From Clostridiales bacterium (lineage in GTDB: Bacteria > Bacillota > Clostridia > Oscillospirales > Oscillospiraceae): DNA of 64,000 bases. Shown here in pieces: positions 1 through 8,559 of this stretch. A model generated the notes under the pieces. The model was given only the letters and a program-made list of their open reading frames with translations. It searched no databases and was not told where the DNA came from. The stretch is taken from assembly GCA_004555205.1 (NCBI GenBank), contig SFIY01000003.1, positions 62,001 through 126,000 of the forward strand. Reading direction: 5' to 3'. Both the position numbers and the translations under genes were made by a program. Every line of letters starts with the position of its first letter. Positions within the stretch are counted from its first letter, which is position 1.

Positions 1-1
1 A

Positions 2-1900
2 TACGGCGCATCAAATATTCAGGTGTTGGAAGGCCTGGAGGCGGTGCGCAAGCGTCCGGGTATGTATATCGGCTCCACCAGCGCCAGCGGTCTGCACCAT
101 CTGGTGTATGAGATCGTGGATAACTCCATCGATGAGGCGCTGGCAGGCTTCTGCACGGAGATCACGGTGACCATCAACGAGGGCAATACCATCACCGTCA
201 CCGATAACGGACGCGGCATTCCCGTGGACATCCAGCCCCAGACGGGCCGGCCTGCGCTGGAGGTGGTGTTCACCGTGCTGCACGCCGGCGGCAAGTTCGG
301 CGGCGGCGGCTACAAGGTGTCCGGCGGTCTGCACGGCGTGGGTGCTTCGGTGGTCAATGCCCTGTCGGAATGGCTGACCGTGCAGGTCCATAAAAACGGC
401 AAGATCCACGAAATGGCCTTTTCCCGCGGCGACATCACCAAGGAATTGACCATCGTGGGCGACACCGACCACACCGGCACCGTCGTCACCTTCAAGCCGG
501 ACGATCTGATGTTCGACACGCTGGAATACGACTATGAGACCCTGCATACCCGTATGCGCGAGCAGGCCTTTTTGAATGCGGGTCTGCGTATCACCATCAC
601 CGATGATCGTCCCGGCAGAGAGCAGAGCGATACCATGTGCTATGAGGGCGGTATCCGCGAGTTTGTGACATTCATCAATAAAAATAAGACCCCCCTGCAT
701 AACGAGGTCATCTATATGACCGGCGACAAGGGCGACGCCACGGCGGAGATCGCCCTGCAGTACCACGACGGCTACAACGAAACGCTGGTGTCCTTTGCCA
801 ACGACATCCATACCCCTGAGGGCGGTATGCACGAAACCGGCTTCAAGGCGGCACTGACCCGCGTGCTCAACGCCTACGGCAGCAAATACGGCATGATCAA
901 GGGAGACGATAAGGTATCCGGCGAGGACTGCCGGGAGGGTATCACCGCCGTGATTTCCGTCAAGCTGACAGAGGCGCAGTTTGAGGGCCAGACCAAGGCC
1001 AAGCTGGGCAATGCCCATATCCGCACGCTGGTGGACAGTCTGGTCAGCGATCAGTTGATGGTCTATCTGGAGGAGCACCCTGTGGTGGCCCGTACCATTC
1101 TGGACAAGGCGCTGACCGCCAACCGCGCCAGAGAGGCGGCACGCAAGGCCCGCGAGTCCATTCGCCGCAAGACGGCGCTGGGCGGCGCGGCCATGCCCGA
1201 TAAGCTGCGCGACTGCAACGAAAACAACCCGGAGCTGACGGAGCTCTACATCGTGGAGGGCGACTCCGCAGGCGGCAGTGCCACACAGGGACGCGACAGC
1301 CGTTTTCAGGCGATCCTGCCGCTGTGGGGCAAGATGCTGAATGTGGAAAAGGCCCGGGCGGACAAGGTCTACGGCAACGACAAGCTGCAGCCTGTGATCA
1401 CCGCGCTGGGCGCCGGTATCGGCGAGGAGTTTGACACCAATAAGCTGCGCTATCACAAGGTCATCATCATGGCCGATGCCGATGTGGACGGTGCCCATAT
1501 CCGCACGCTGCTGCTGACCTTCTTCTTCCGCTTCATGCGGCCCATGATCGAGCAGGGCTATGTGTATTCCGCCGTGCCGCCGCTTTATAAGCTGACACGG
1601 GGCAAGACTACCCGCGTGGCCTACAGCGATGAGGAGCGCGATCAGGTCAGCGCCGAAATGCGCGGGGGCAATCCCGATGCCAAGGTGGACATCAGCCGCT
1701 TTAAGGGCCTGGGCGAAATGAACCCCCATGAGCTGTGGGAGACCACCATGGACCCGGAAAAGCGCACCCTGCGCCGTATTACGCTGGACGACGCCGTCCG
1801 CGCCGATGCCACCTTTACCGTGCTGATGGGCGAAAAGGTGGAGCCGCGCAAGGAATTTATTGAGAAGAACGCCAAATATGCGGTCAATCTGGACTATTAA
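2..1900 (+). CDS. gyrB: DNA gyrase subunit B, 5' end cut by window edge
   Basis: ATPase subunit of DNA gyrase, which introduces negative supercoils with GyrA. The frame is open to the window edge; the visible part starts a few residues inside the protein, just before QVLEGLEAVRKRPGMYIG, so the true start lies upstream. The GHKL ATPase motifs are present in order (EIVDNSIDEA, DNGRGIPVD, GGLHGVGASVVNALS), followed by the transducer domain and the TOPRIM motifs EGDSAGGSA and DADVDGAHI, then the GyrB tail RFKGLGEMNPHELW. The 632 visible residues fit the usual length of about 640. gyrA follows after 77 bp in the same direction, the normal gyrBA operon. Confidence 0.97.
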   Translation, partial: YGASNIQVLEGLEAVRKRPGMYIGSTSASGLHHLVYEIVDNSIDEALAGFCTEITVTINEGNTITVTDNGRGIPVDIQPQTGRPALEVVFTVLHAGGKFGGGGYKVSGGLHGVGASVVNALSEWLTVQVHKNGKIHEMAFSRGDITKELTIVGDTDHTGTVVTFKPDDLMFDTLEYDYETLHTRMREQAFLNAGLRITITDDRPGREQSDTMCYEGGIREFVTFINKNKTPLHNEVIYMTGDKGDATAEIALQYHDGYNETLVSFANDIHTPEGGMHETGFKAALTRVLNAYGSKYGMIKGDDKVSGEDCREGITAVISVKLTEAQFEGQTKAKLGNAHIRTLVDSLVSDQLMVYLEEHPVVARTILDKALTANRAREAARKARESIRRKTALGGAAMPDKLRDCNENNPELTELYIVEGDSAGGSATQGRDSRFQAILPLWGKMLNVEKARADKVYGNDKLQPVITALGAGIGEEFDTNKLRYHKVIIMADADVDGAHIRTLLLTFFFRFMRPMIEQGYVYSAVPPLYKLTRGKTTRVAYSDEERDQVSAEMRGGNPDAKVDISRFKGLGEMNPHELWETTMDPEKRTLRRITLDDAVRADATFTVLMGEKVEPRKEFIEKNAKYAVNLDY

Positions 1901-1977
1901 GCCGCTGAAGACGCCCGCTCCGCTGCCCTATGTCCGCGGCGGAAGAGGCACTATATTTTCCTCAAGGAGGATAAAAC

Positions 1978-4452
1978 ATGAGTAAGAAACCCCAGTACGA
2001 TCCCGAAGAAATTCGGTTTCCCAACCAGCACATTGTGGAAACGCCCCTTGTGCCGGAGATGGAGAGCTCCTATATTGAGTACGCCATGTCCGTGATCGTG
2101 GGCCGTGCCCTGCCCGATGTGCGCGACGGTCTGAAGCCGGTACATCGCCGTATTCTCTACGGTATGTATGAGGACGGCCTGACCTATGATAAAGCCTTCC
2201 GTAAGTGCGCCACCGCCGTCGGTGATGTGCTCGGCCGCTATCACCCCCACGGTGACGCCTCCGTGTACGACGCGCTGGTCCGTTTGGCGCAGGACTTCTC
2301 CCTGCGTCATCCGCTGATCGACGGTCACGGCAACTTCGGCAGCGTGGACGGCGACCCCCCTGCCGCCTACCGTTATACCGAAGCGCGCCTTTCCAAGCTC
2401 TCCAACGAGATGCTGCGCGACATTGAAAAGGACACCGTCAACTGGGACCCCAACTTTGATGAAAGCCGCAAGGAACCCAGGGTACTGCCCAGCCGCTTCC
2501 CCAACCTGTTGGTGAACGGCTCCAGCGGTATCGCCGTGGGTATGGCCACCAATATTCCGCCCCACAATCTGCGGGAGGTGATCGGCGCCTGCATTTGCGT
2601 GCTGGACAATCCCGAGGCAACGCTCTCGGATTTGATGGCGCATGTCAAAGGCCCCGATTTCCCCACCAGCGGCATCATCATGGGCCGCAGCGGCATCCGC
2701 GCCGCCTATGCCACAGGCCGCGGCAAGATCGTGGTGCGTGCCCGCCATGAATTTGAAGAGTTCGGCCACGACCGCATCCGCATTATCATCACGGAGCTGC
2801 CCTATCAGGTCAACAAGCGCATGCTCATCAAAAACATGGCCGATCAGGTGGAGGATAAGCGTCTGGAGGGCATCAGTGACATCCGCGACGAGTCCGACCG
2901 CAACGGTATGCGCATTGTCATTGAGCTCAAGCGCGACGCCAATCCCCAGGTGGTCATGAACCGCCTGTTTGCCCAGACGGCGCTGCAGAGCAGCTTTGCC
3001 ATCAATATGCTGGCGCTGGTGGACGATCAGAAGCAGCCGAAGATTCTGTCCCTGCGCCATATGATCGACGAATATCTCCAATTTCAGAAGGAGATCATCG
3101 TGCGCCGCACCAAGTATGACCTGAAAAAGGCACAGGAGCGCGCCCATCTGCTGGAGGGCCTGCTGATCGCGCAGGACAACATCGACGAGGTCATCCGCAT
3201 CATCCGTACCAGCTACGATGACGCCAAGGAAAATCTGATGCGGCGCTTCGGCCTTGACGATGTGCAGGCACAGGCGATTCTGGATATGCGCCTGAAGGCG
3301 CTGCAGGGTCTTGACCGGGAGAAGCTGCAGAACGAGTATCATGAGCTGGAGGAGAAGATCGCCTACTTCCGCCGGATTCTCGGTGACGAGGAGCTGGTCA
3401 AGTCCATCTTAAAGGAAGAGCTGCAGGCCATCGCCGACAAGTTCGGTGACGACCGCAAGACCGAGATACAGGATGTGGAGGATGAGATCGACATCGAGGA
3501 TCTCATCGAGGAGGAGCAGTGCGTCTATACGCTGACGAAGAACGGCTATATCAAGCGCACACCCGTCAGTGAGTACAGCGCCCAGAGCAAGGGCGGCATG
3601 GGGAAGAAGGGCATCACCACCCGTGAGGAGGACTATGTGGCCGATGTGTTCACCGCCTCCACCCACGATTACCTGCTGTTCTTCACCGACACGGGTAAGG
3701 TCTACCGCAAGAAGGGCTATCAGATCCCCGAAAGCGGCAAGGCGGCCAAGGGCATTGCCGTGGTCAATGTGATTCAGGTGGAAACCGACGAGCGGGTACA
3801 GGCGATGCTGCACTTCCGCGACATCGGCAACGGCGATCTGAAGCTGACCATGGTCACCAAAAACGGCACCACCAAGCGTTTGGATGTGTCGCTGCTGAAG
3901 AATATCCGTCAGAACGGCCTGCGCGCCATCAATTTGGACGAGGGTGACGAGCTGGTGTCCGTCATTGAAACCGACGGCCATTCCCATATTCTGATCGCCA
4001 CCCACGACGGCATGGCCTGCTGCTTCGATGAAAACGATGTGCGCAGCATGGGCCGCACGGCGGCGGGTGTGCGCGGCATCCGCCTGCGCGAGGGTGACTA
4101 TGTCATCGGCGCGGCGAAGGCGGTGCCCGGCTGTCAGGTGCTGTCCATCACCGAGCGGGGCTACGGCAAGAAGACGCCGGTGGAGGAATACCGCATCACC
4201 AACCGGGGCGGCATCGGCATCAAGAACTACGAGGTCACGGAAAAAACCGGCCATGTGGTGGGTATGAAGGTGGTGACCGGCGAGGAGGATTTACTGCTGG
4301 TGACACAGAGCGGTATCATGATCCGCACCGGCGTGGAGAGCATCCGCTCCACCGGCCGCGCCACACAGGGCGTCATCGTCATGCGCTTTAAGGAGGAGGG
4401 CGACAGCGTGATTTCGCTGGCGCTGGCCGATAAGGACGAAAACGATGATTGA
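1978..4452 (+). CDS. gyrA: DNA gyrase subunit A
   Basis: DNA breakage-reunion subunit of gyrase, 824 aa. The start ATG has a strong AAGGAGG site 8 nt upstream. The catalytic tyrosine is Tyr133 in AAYRYTEARL. The winged-helix core is followed by the coiled-coil gate and the six-bladed C-terminal DNA-wrapping domain with repeated TKxGxxKR-type blades (for example LTKNGYIKRT and VTKNGTTKRL). The quinolone-resistance region reads HPHGDASVYDAL, so the position equivalent to E. coli Ser83 is Ala94, followed by Ser95. The 3' end overlaps trmO by 8 nt. Confidence 0.97.
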   Translation: MSKKPQYDPEEIRFPNQHIVETPLVPEMESSYIEYAMSVIVGRALPDVRDGLKPVHRRILYGMYEDGLTYDKAFRKCATAVGDVLGRYHPHGDASVYDALVRLAQDFSLRHPLIDGHGNFGSVDGDPPAAYRYTEARLSKLSNEMLRDIEKDTVNWDPNFDESRKEPRVLPSRFPNLLVNGSSGIAVGMATNIPPHNLREVIGACICVLDNPEATLSDLMAHVKGPDFPTSGIIMGRSGIRAAYATGRGKIVVRARHEFEEFGHDRIRIIITELPYQVNKRMLIKNMADQVEDKRLEGISDIRDESDRNGMRIVIELKRDANPQVVMNRLFAQTALQSSFAINMLALVDDQKQPKILSLRHMIDEYLQFQKEIIVRRTKYDLKKAQERAHLLEGLLIAQDNIDEVIRIIRTSYDDAKENLMRRFGLDDVQAQAILDMRLKALQGLDREKLQNEYHELEEKIAYFRRILGDEELVKSILKEELQAIADKFGDDRKTEIQDVEDEIDIEDLIEEEQCVYTLTKNGYIKRTPVSEYSAQSKGGMGKKGITTREEDYVADVFTASTHDYLLFFTDTGKVYRKKGYQIPESGKAAKGIAVVNVIQVETDERVQAMLHFRDIGNGDLKLTMVTKNGTTKRLDVSLLKNIRQNGLRAINLDEGDELVSVIETDGHSHILIATHDGMACCFDENDVRSMGRTAAGVRGIRLREGDYVIGAAKAVPGCQVLSITERGYGKKTPVEEYRITNRGGIGIKNYEVTEKTGHVVGMKVVTGEEDLLLVTQSGIMIRTGVESIRSTGRATQGVIVMRFKEEGDSVISLALADKDENDD

Positions 4453-5119
4453 GATGAAGATCATCGCCCGGATACGCAGTCCGTTTCCGGAAAAATTCGG
4501 CGTGCCCCGTCAAAGCGGTCTGGTGGAAAGCCTGCAAGCACAGATCGTGTTTGAGGAGGGCTTTCGCAATGCCGACGCGGTGCGCGGACTGGAGGGCTTC
4601 AGCCATATCTGGCTGATCTGGCAGTTCAGCCGGGCCGTGCGGGAGACCTGGTCGCCTACGGTGCGGCCGCCCAGACTGGGCGGCAATGAGCGCATGGGCG
4701 TGTTTGCCACCCGTTCGCCCTTTCGTCCCAATGCCATCGGCCTTTCCTGCGTGAAGCTGGAAGGGATCGAGCTTGACTCGCGGCTGGGTCCGGTGCTCCA
4801 TGTGTCCGGGGCGGATCTGATGGACGGCACCCCGATTTTTGACATTAAGCCCTATCTGCCCTATTGCGACAGCCATCCCGAGGCCGCAGGCGGCTGGACG
4901 GACGAGGCGGAGCACCGCCGACTGCAGGTGATGTTTCCACCGGAGCTGTTGGCGAAGGTGCCCGAAGGGCAGCGCGGCGGTCTGCTGGGCGTACTGGCCG
5001 GCGATCCCCGTCCGCGCTATCAGAAGGACCCCAAGCGGGTGTACGGCCTGCGCTTTGGCGATGTGAATGTGAAATTCACCGTGTCCGGCGCGGAGCTGAC
5101 AGTACAGGCAGTGGAGTGA
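4445..5119 (+). CDS. trmO: tRNA (N6-threonylcarbamoyladenosine37-N6)-methyltransferase TrmO
   Basis: TrmO/TsaA-family SAM-dependent enzyme (224 aa) that methylates t6A37 in ANN-decoding tRNAs. The N-terminal IARIRSPFPEKFGVPRQSGL and the block GVFATRSPFRPNAIGLS are the family signatures of this beta-barrel methyltransferase; the C-terminal half carries DIKPYLPYCDS. The start overlaps the end of gyrA by 8 nt, implying translational coupling; a second in-frame ATG at 4454 is possible. The gene lies in the gyrB-gyrA-trmO-rnhA string. Confidence 0.9.
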   Translation: MIEMKIIARIRSPFPEKFGVPRQSGLVESLQAQIVFEEGFRNADAVRGLEGFSHIWLIWQFSRAVRETWSPTVRPPRLGGNERMGVFATRSPFRPNAIGLSCVKLEGIELDSRLGPVLHVSGADLMDGTPIFDIKPYLPYCDSHPEAAGGWTDEAEHRRLQVMFPPELLAKVPEGQRGGLLGVLAGDPRPRYQKDPKRVYGLRFGDVNVKFTVSGAELTVQAVE

Positions 5120-5123
5120 TACG

Positions 5124-5558
5124 ATGAAAACAGTAACGATTTATACCGACGGCGCTTGCAGCGGCAATCCCGGACCGGGAGGCTGGGCGGCGATTCTGGA
5201 ATGGAACGGCAGGGAGAAGGAGCTCTCCGGCGGCGAGGCGGAGACCACCAACAACCGCATGGAGCTGACGGCGGTGATCCGGGCGCTGGCCATGCTGAAA
5301 GAGCCGTGCACCGTGGAGCTGTACTCCGATTCGAAATATGTCATTGACGCGCTGGAAAAAGGTTGGGTCTACGGCTGGAAGAAGAAGGGCTGGGTCAAGA
5401 GCGATAAAAAACCGGCGCTGAATGTGGATTTGTGGGAACAGCTCCTGCCGCTGATCGGGCGACATGAGGTGCATTACCACTGGGTCAAGGGCCACGGGCA
5501 AAACGAAAAAAACAACCGCTGTGATGAACTGGCGGTGGCGGAGAGCAAGAAATTTTGA
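5124..5558 (+). CDS. rnhA: Ribonuclease HI
   Basis: Cleaves the RNA strand of RNA-DNA hybrids. The 144-aa protein has the four catalytic carboxylates of RNase HI: Asp9 in IYTDGACSGNPGPGG, Glu47 in NNRMELTA, Asp69 in LYSDSKYV and Asp134 in NNRCDELA. The basic handle region GWKKKGWVKSDKKP is present, as in the E. coli type. It begins 4 nt after the trmO stop, so it is the last gene of the gyr operon. Confidence 0.96.
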   Translation: MKTVTIYTDGACSGNPGPGGWAAILEWNGREKELSGGEAETTNNRMELTAVIRALAMLKEPCTVELYSDSKYVIDALEKGWVYGWKKKGWVKSDKKPALNVDLWEQLLPLIGRHEVHYHWVKGHGQNEKNNRCDELAVAESKKF

Positions 5559-5681
5559 GATGTTTACAAAAAGTTCATTTCCGATTCATGATTCGGTCAA
5601 TTTTATCGGTTAGTATCTTAGCATACAAAGGAACCATTCCTTATGTGATTTTCTCTCTCTCTCTCCTAACAAACACACAAA

Positions 5682-5717
5682 GAAAGGCGTCCTGCCAAGC
5701 AGGGCGCTTTTTCTTTG
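5682..5717 (+). terminator. Rho-independent terminator after the gyr operon
   Basis: A GC-rich stem (GCGTCCTGC with GCAGGGCGC, one G-U pair, 3-nt loop) is followed by TTTTTCTTT. It lies in the 262-bp gap between rnhA and nadE, which otherwise holds a pyrimidine-rich CT run around 5651 and no recognisable gene. Confidence 0.8.
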
Positions 5718-5781
5718 TATTTCCTCAAAATCTGCGAACTGACGAGATCATCTTCCCCTTTTAAAATCCGCTTCACTGTGA

Positions 5782-5787
5782 TACAAT
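5782..5787 (+). promoter_or_regulatory. Likely -10 box of nadE
   Basis: TACAAT lies 33 bp upstream of the nadE start and is followed by a GGGAGG ribosome binding site. The -35 region 17 bp further up (TTTTAA) is weak, so the promoter call is tentative. Confidence 0.45.
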
Positions 5788-5820
5788 ATCTCCAACAAAA
5801 GAGAAAAGGGAGGCTCCCCT

Positions 5821-6603
5821 ATGGAATTTAACGCAAAGCTGCAATTGGCCGGATTGCTGGAATGGATGAACGAGCAGATGACAAACTGCGGCGGCAAAAC
5901 GGCGGTCATCGGCATCTCCGGCGGTAAGGACAGCTCCACCGTGGCGGCGCTGGCGGTGGCGGCCTACGGCAAGGAGCATGTTTACGGCGTGCTGATGCCC
6001 GACGGCGTGCAGCCGGACATTGATTACAGCAACGGTCTGGTGGAGGTGCTGGACATCCCCCACTGCACCGTTAATATCCACGCTGCCACCGGCGGCATTT
6101 TGGACGAGATGGAGCGGGTGGGCCTGACGCCCAGCCGCCAGACCAAGGTGAACCTGCCCTCCCGCATCCGCATGGCCACATTGTACGCCGTGGCTCAGAC
6201 GGTGCCCGGCGGCATCGTCATCAACACCTCCAACCTCAGCGAGGACTGGGTGGGCTACTGCACCATCTACGGCGACAGCGCCGGGGCGTTCTCTCCTCTG
6301 GGTATGTATACCACGGAGGAGGTCATTGCGCTGGGCCGCGAACTGGGTCTGCCCGAAAAGTATCTGGTCAAGGCGCCCTCGGACGGCCTGACCGGCCTGA
6401 CCGATGAGGATAATCTGGGCTTCACCTACCACGCGGTCAACGAGTATATCCGCAAGGGCGAGGTGACGGCGGACCTCAAAGAGAAGATTGACCACAAGCA
6501 TCGGGTCAGCCGCTTCAAGTTCCAGACCCTGCCGGTCTATCAAAACGGCATGCCCATTGTGCCGGACGAGCCGACGGATTATTACAACCCCCATAAGAAA
6601 TGA
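5821..6603 (+). CDS. nadE: NH3-dependent NAD+ synthetase
   Basis: Final step of NAD biosynthesis: amidation of nicotinic acid adenine dinucleotide with ATP. The 260-aa protein has the PP-loop SGGKDSST near residue 39 and the family blocks LPSRIRMATLYAVAQ, GIVINTSNLSEDWVGY and KAPSDGLTGLTDE. There is no N-terminal glutaminase (nitrilase) domain, so ammonia is the expected nitrogen donor. It stands alone between two terminators. Confidence 0.94.
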   Translation: MEFNAKLQLAGLLEWMNEQMTNCGGKTAVIGISGGKDSSTVAALAVAAYGKEHVYGVLMPDGVQPDIDYSNGLVEVLDIPHCTVNIHAATGGILDEMERVGLTPSRQTKVNLPSRIRMATLYAVAQTVPGGIVINTSNLSEDWVGYCTIYGDSAGAFSPLGMYTTEEVIALGRELGLPEKYLVKAPSDGLTGLTDEDNLGFTYHAVNEYIRKGEVTADLKEKIDHKHRVSRFKFQTLPVYQNGMPIVPDEPTDYYNPHKK

Positions 6604-6606
6604 GAA

Positions 6607-6636
6607 AAAGCGGTATGAAATTTTCATACCGCTTTA
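6607..6636. terminator. Bidirectional terminator between nadE and gpr
   Basis: A symmetrical stem AAAGCGGTATG/CATACCGCTTT, loop AAATTTT, has A and T tracts on both sides and sits between the convergent genes nadE and gpr. Confidence 0.85.
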
Positions 6637-6673
6637 TTCCTGCTGTGTGCGCTTTTAAGAAAAGGGAGGGGCG

Positions 6674-7543
6674 CTATCCCAACAGCCCCGTCACATCCTC
6701 CAGCGTCAGCGCCGGCTGCAGGGCCAGCGTAATGCCGTAGCCGATCAGACGGCTCAGCTCCCGTACGCGCTGGTCGATGTCGCGGGTGGTGAGAAACATT
6801 TCCTCGCCGCCACCGTCACCCAGATGTCGGGTGCTGATCACGGTGGGCAGTCCCACGGCGATGACCGGCACGCCCAGCGTTTCTTCGTTGATGGCGGTGC
6901 GGTGATTGCCCACACCGGAGCCGGGGATCAGTCCGGTGTCCGATAGCTGTACGGTGGCGCAGAGGCGGTGACGCTCCCGTGCGGCCAATGCGTCGATGAC
7001 GATGACGGCGGCGGGCTTGACCTGGGCCGCCACACCCTGCACCAGCTCCAGCGTTTCCAGTCCCGTGCAGCCGGTCACACCGGCGGCCAGAGCCGACACC
7101 GGGGTAAAGGTCTTAAATTGCAGGGGCAGCGTCGTTACCATGTGCCGCGTGACCAGCAGGTTCTCCAGCGCCATGGAGCCCACTGCGTCGGCGGTCATGG
7201 CTCGGTTGCCCAGACCTACCACCATGGTGGGGGAATCCTCACCCACGCCGGGCAGCAGGGCGGTCAGCTCCTGAGCAAGACACCGTGCCCCCCGGCCGAA
7301 AAAGCCGGACTGGCGGCGGAAGTAGGGGTTCAGGTCAATGGTTACATAGCGGCCCATGGGCTTTTCCATGCGCCGTGCGCCGGTTTCGTCGGTGATGTGC
7401 AGCATGGTCACGCAGTAGCCCTCGCGCATTTGCTCGGTGATGCGCACGCCGTCTTGGGGCGAAAATGCTTCTTTTCCACCCAGATTTTCCGCCGTTTCCA
7501 GCGCTAAGTCCGTGCGATAGGCGTTCATTTTTGTGTCCGGCAC
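6674..7543 (-). CDS. gpr: Spore germination protease GPR
   Basis: Aspartate-type protease that degrades small acid-soluble spore proteins at germination; it marks a spore-former. The 289-aa protein shows the family N-terminus YRTDLALE at residues 9-16, where the zymogen propeptide ends; the propeptide here is shorter than in Bacillus. Other conserved blocks are VGLGNRAMTADAVG, GVTGCTGLETLELV, VIVIDALAARE and GSGVGNHRTAINEETLGVPV. It is divergent from rpsT and convergent with nadE. Confidence 0.95.
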   Translation of the reverse strand: MPDTKMNAYRTDLALETAENLGGKEAFSPQDGVRITEQMREGYCVTMLHITDETGARRMEKPMGRYVTIDLNPYFRRQSGFFGRGARCLAQELTALLPGVGEDSPTMVVGLGNRAMTADAVGSMALENLLVTRHMVTTLPLQFKTFTPVSALAAGVTGCTGLETLELVQGVAAQVKPAAVIVIDALAARERHRLCATVQLSDTGLIPGSGVGNHRTAINEETLGVPVIAVGLPTVISTRHLGDGGGEEMFLTTRDIDQRVRELSRLIGYGITLALQPALTLEDVTGLLG

Positions 7544-7636
7544 TTCCTTTCAAGCACAAAATATTGTGGAATATCCTTAGATTATCCCGACGAAAAGAAA
7601 ATATGCGAAAAATGAAAGTAAAAATTAAAAAAACCC

Positions 7637-7665
7637 TTGCAATTTTTTGAAAAAGATGCTAAAAT
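7637..7665 (+). promoter_or_regulatory. Sigma-A promoter of rpsT
   Basis: TTGCAA, a 17-bp spacer and TAAAAT form a good sigma-A promoter. The transcript would have a leader of about 55 nt with a small hairpin (GGAAG/CTTCC) before the rpsT ribosome binding site. Confidence 0.75.
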
Positions 7666-7727
7666 ATCATCCTGCGTGGAAGTGTTTGCTTCCGAGACGC
7701 AAATTCACTGTCGGGGAGGTGTTTGGT

Positions 7728-7991
7728 TTGCCGAATATCAAGTCTGCTAAGAAGCGTGTTCTGGTGGCAGAGGCGAGAAACGCTCGCAACAAGGCCGATA
7801 AATCCGCACTGAAGACTGCTATCAAGAAGTTCGAGGCTGCTGCCGTTGAAGGCAATCGCACCGAGGCCGAGGGCACTTACAAAGTTGCAGTCAAGGCGAT
7901 CGACAAGGCCGCTGCTAAGGGGCTGCTGCACAAGAACAACGCAGCGCACAAGAAGAGCGCGCTGACGCTGAAGCTCAACCAGCTTGGCTGA
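7728..7991 (+). CDS. rpsT: 30S ribosomal protein S20
   Basis: Small basic primary-binding protein of the 30S subunit, 87 aa, beginning (M)PNIKSAKKRVLVAEA as in S20. The start is chosen as TTG at 7728 because GGGGAGGT lies 7 nt upstream and the protein then has the normal N-terminus; upstream in-frame codons would add a non-conserved tail. A UUG start is also known for E. coli rpsT, where it matters for autoregulation. Confidence 0.93.
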   Translation: MPNIKSAKKRVLVAEARNARNKADKSALKTAIKKFEAAAVEGNRTEAEGTYKVAVKAIDKAAAKGLLHKNNAAHKKSALTLKLNQLG

Positions 7992-8002
7992 TAAAACCAA
8001 AC

Positions 8003-8036
8003 CAAAGGACATCCGCAGGGATGTCCTTTTCTTTTT
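8003..8036 (+). terminator. Terminator of rpsT
   Basis: AAAGGACATCC, a short loop and GGGATGTCCTTT are followed by TCTTTTT, 12 nt after the rpsT stop. Confidence 0.88.
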
Positions 8037-8038
8037 GT

Positions 8039-8212
8039 CTATTCCTCTTTCAGTATCGGAAACGCTTCTTCCGCTTCTGCCATACGCAGGGCCACCACCC
8101 TGGCATGGATCACTTCATATTCCTGCCGTGCCCGATCAAGTGCCGCCTCCGCTTCCTCCAATGCTTCCTTCAGCGCCAGGCTGTGCGCCGCGTAATCGCC
8201 CCAATCCAACAT
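8039..8212 (-). CDS. Small acidic alpha-helical protein of unknown function
   Basis: 57 aa starting MLDWGDYAAHSLAL. The start at 8212 is chosen because AAGGAG lies 7 nt upstream; an ATG 21 nt earlier lacks one. The sequence is almost entirely predicted helix with a heptad-like acidic/Ala pattern (ALKEALEEAEAALDRARQEY), suggesting a coiled coil. It ends next to the rpsT terminator and is divergent from a ribbon-helix-helix gene 119 bp away. No family recognised; the codon pattern and ribosome binding site support a real gene. Confidence 0.55.
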   Translation of the reverse strand: MLDWGDYAAHSLALKEALEEAEAALDRARQEYEVIHARVVALRMAEAEEAFPILKEE

Positions 8213-8304
8213 GATGACTCTCCTTGTAGGCATATTTTAGATATATTTTGCATTTGTTTAGCACATTTTAGCATAATGCAAACTTAAAATAGGAAAATAA
8301 ACGC

Positions 8305-8320
8305 AAAATATGTCTATTTT
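8305..8320. promoter_or_regulatory. Inverted repeat upstream of the ribbon-helix-helix gene
   Basis: AAAATA-TGTC-TATTTT lies 11 bp before the ribbon-helix-helix start, and a further half site AAAATA lies at about 8286. The whole 119-bp divergent region is AT-rich. It is a candidate operator for the adjacent protein; this is inferred from position and symmetry only. Confidence 0.4.
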
Positions 8321-8331
8321 GGGGCGATAAT

Positions 8332-8499
8332 ATGTCAGTGAAAAGTCTTTCGATAAGAATTGATGAAGCCATGTTGGATAAGCTGCATATCGTGGCGGAC
8401 TATGAGGGACGCAGCGCCAACAGCCAAATTTTGATTCTGATTCGCGATTGCATCGAGGATTACGAGCAGCGCCACGGCAAGATCCGGCCGGAAAAGTGA
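8332..8499 (+). CDS. Ribbon-helix-helix DNA-binding protein (Arc/CopG-like)
   Basis: 55 aa, MSVKSLSIRIDEAMLDKLHI followed by VADYEGRSANSQILILIRDCIEDYEQRHGK. The pattern is a short beta strand with alternating residues (SLSIRID), a helix, a turn with GRSANSQ, and a second helix, as in Arc-type metJ/Arc repressors that dimerise and read DNA with the strand. It is likely an autorepressor of the AT-rich divergent region or an antitoxin-like partner of the small helical protein opposite. The GGGGCG ribosome binding site is weak. Confidence 0.7.
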   Translation: MSVKSLSIRIDEAMLDKLHIVADYEGRSANSQILILIRDCIEDYEQRHGKIRPEK

Positions 8500-8523
8500 G
8501 CGGTAAAGTGAGCAAATTCCCCC

Positions 8524-8552
8524 TTGACGGCGGTGGAAAAAGGTGTTATCCT
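8524..8552 (+). promoter_or_regulatory. Sigma-A promoter of the glyS T-box leader
   Basis: TTGACG, 17-bp spacer, TATCCT. Transcription would start about 8560, at the 5' end of the T-box leader. Confidence 0.75.
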
Positions 8553-8559
8553 GTCTGTA

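Noticed and set aside
11..1729. Long open frame antisense to gyrB
   Set aside because: It lies wholly over gyrB on the other strand, has His/Leu/Val-rich low-complexity composition typical of antisense GC-rich frames, and resembles no family.
5641..5672. CT-rich run as a phase-variable repeat
   Set aside because: Too short and imperfect, and not inside or close in front of a gene start.
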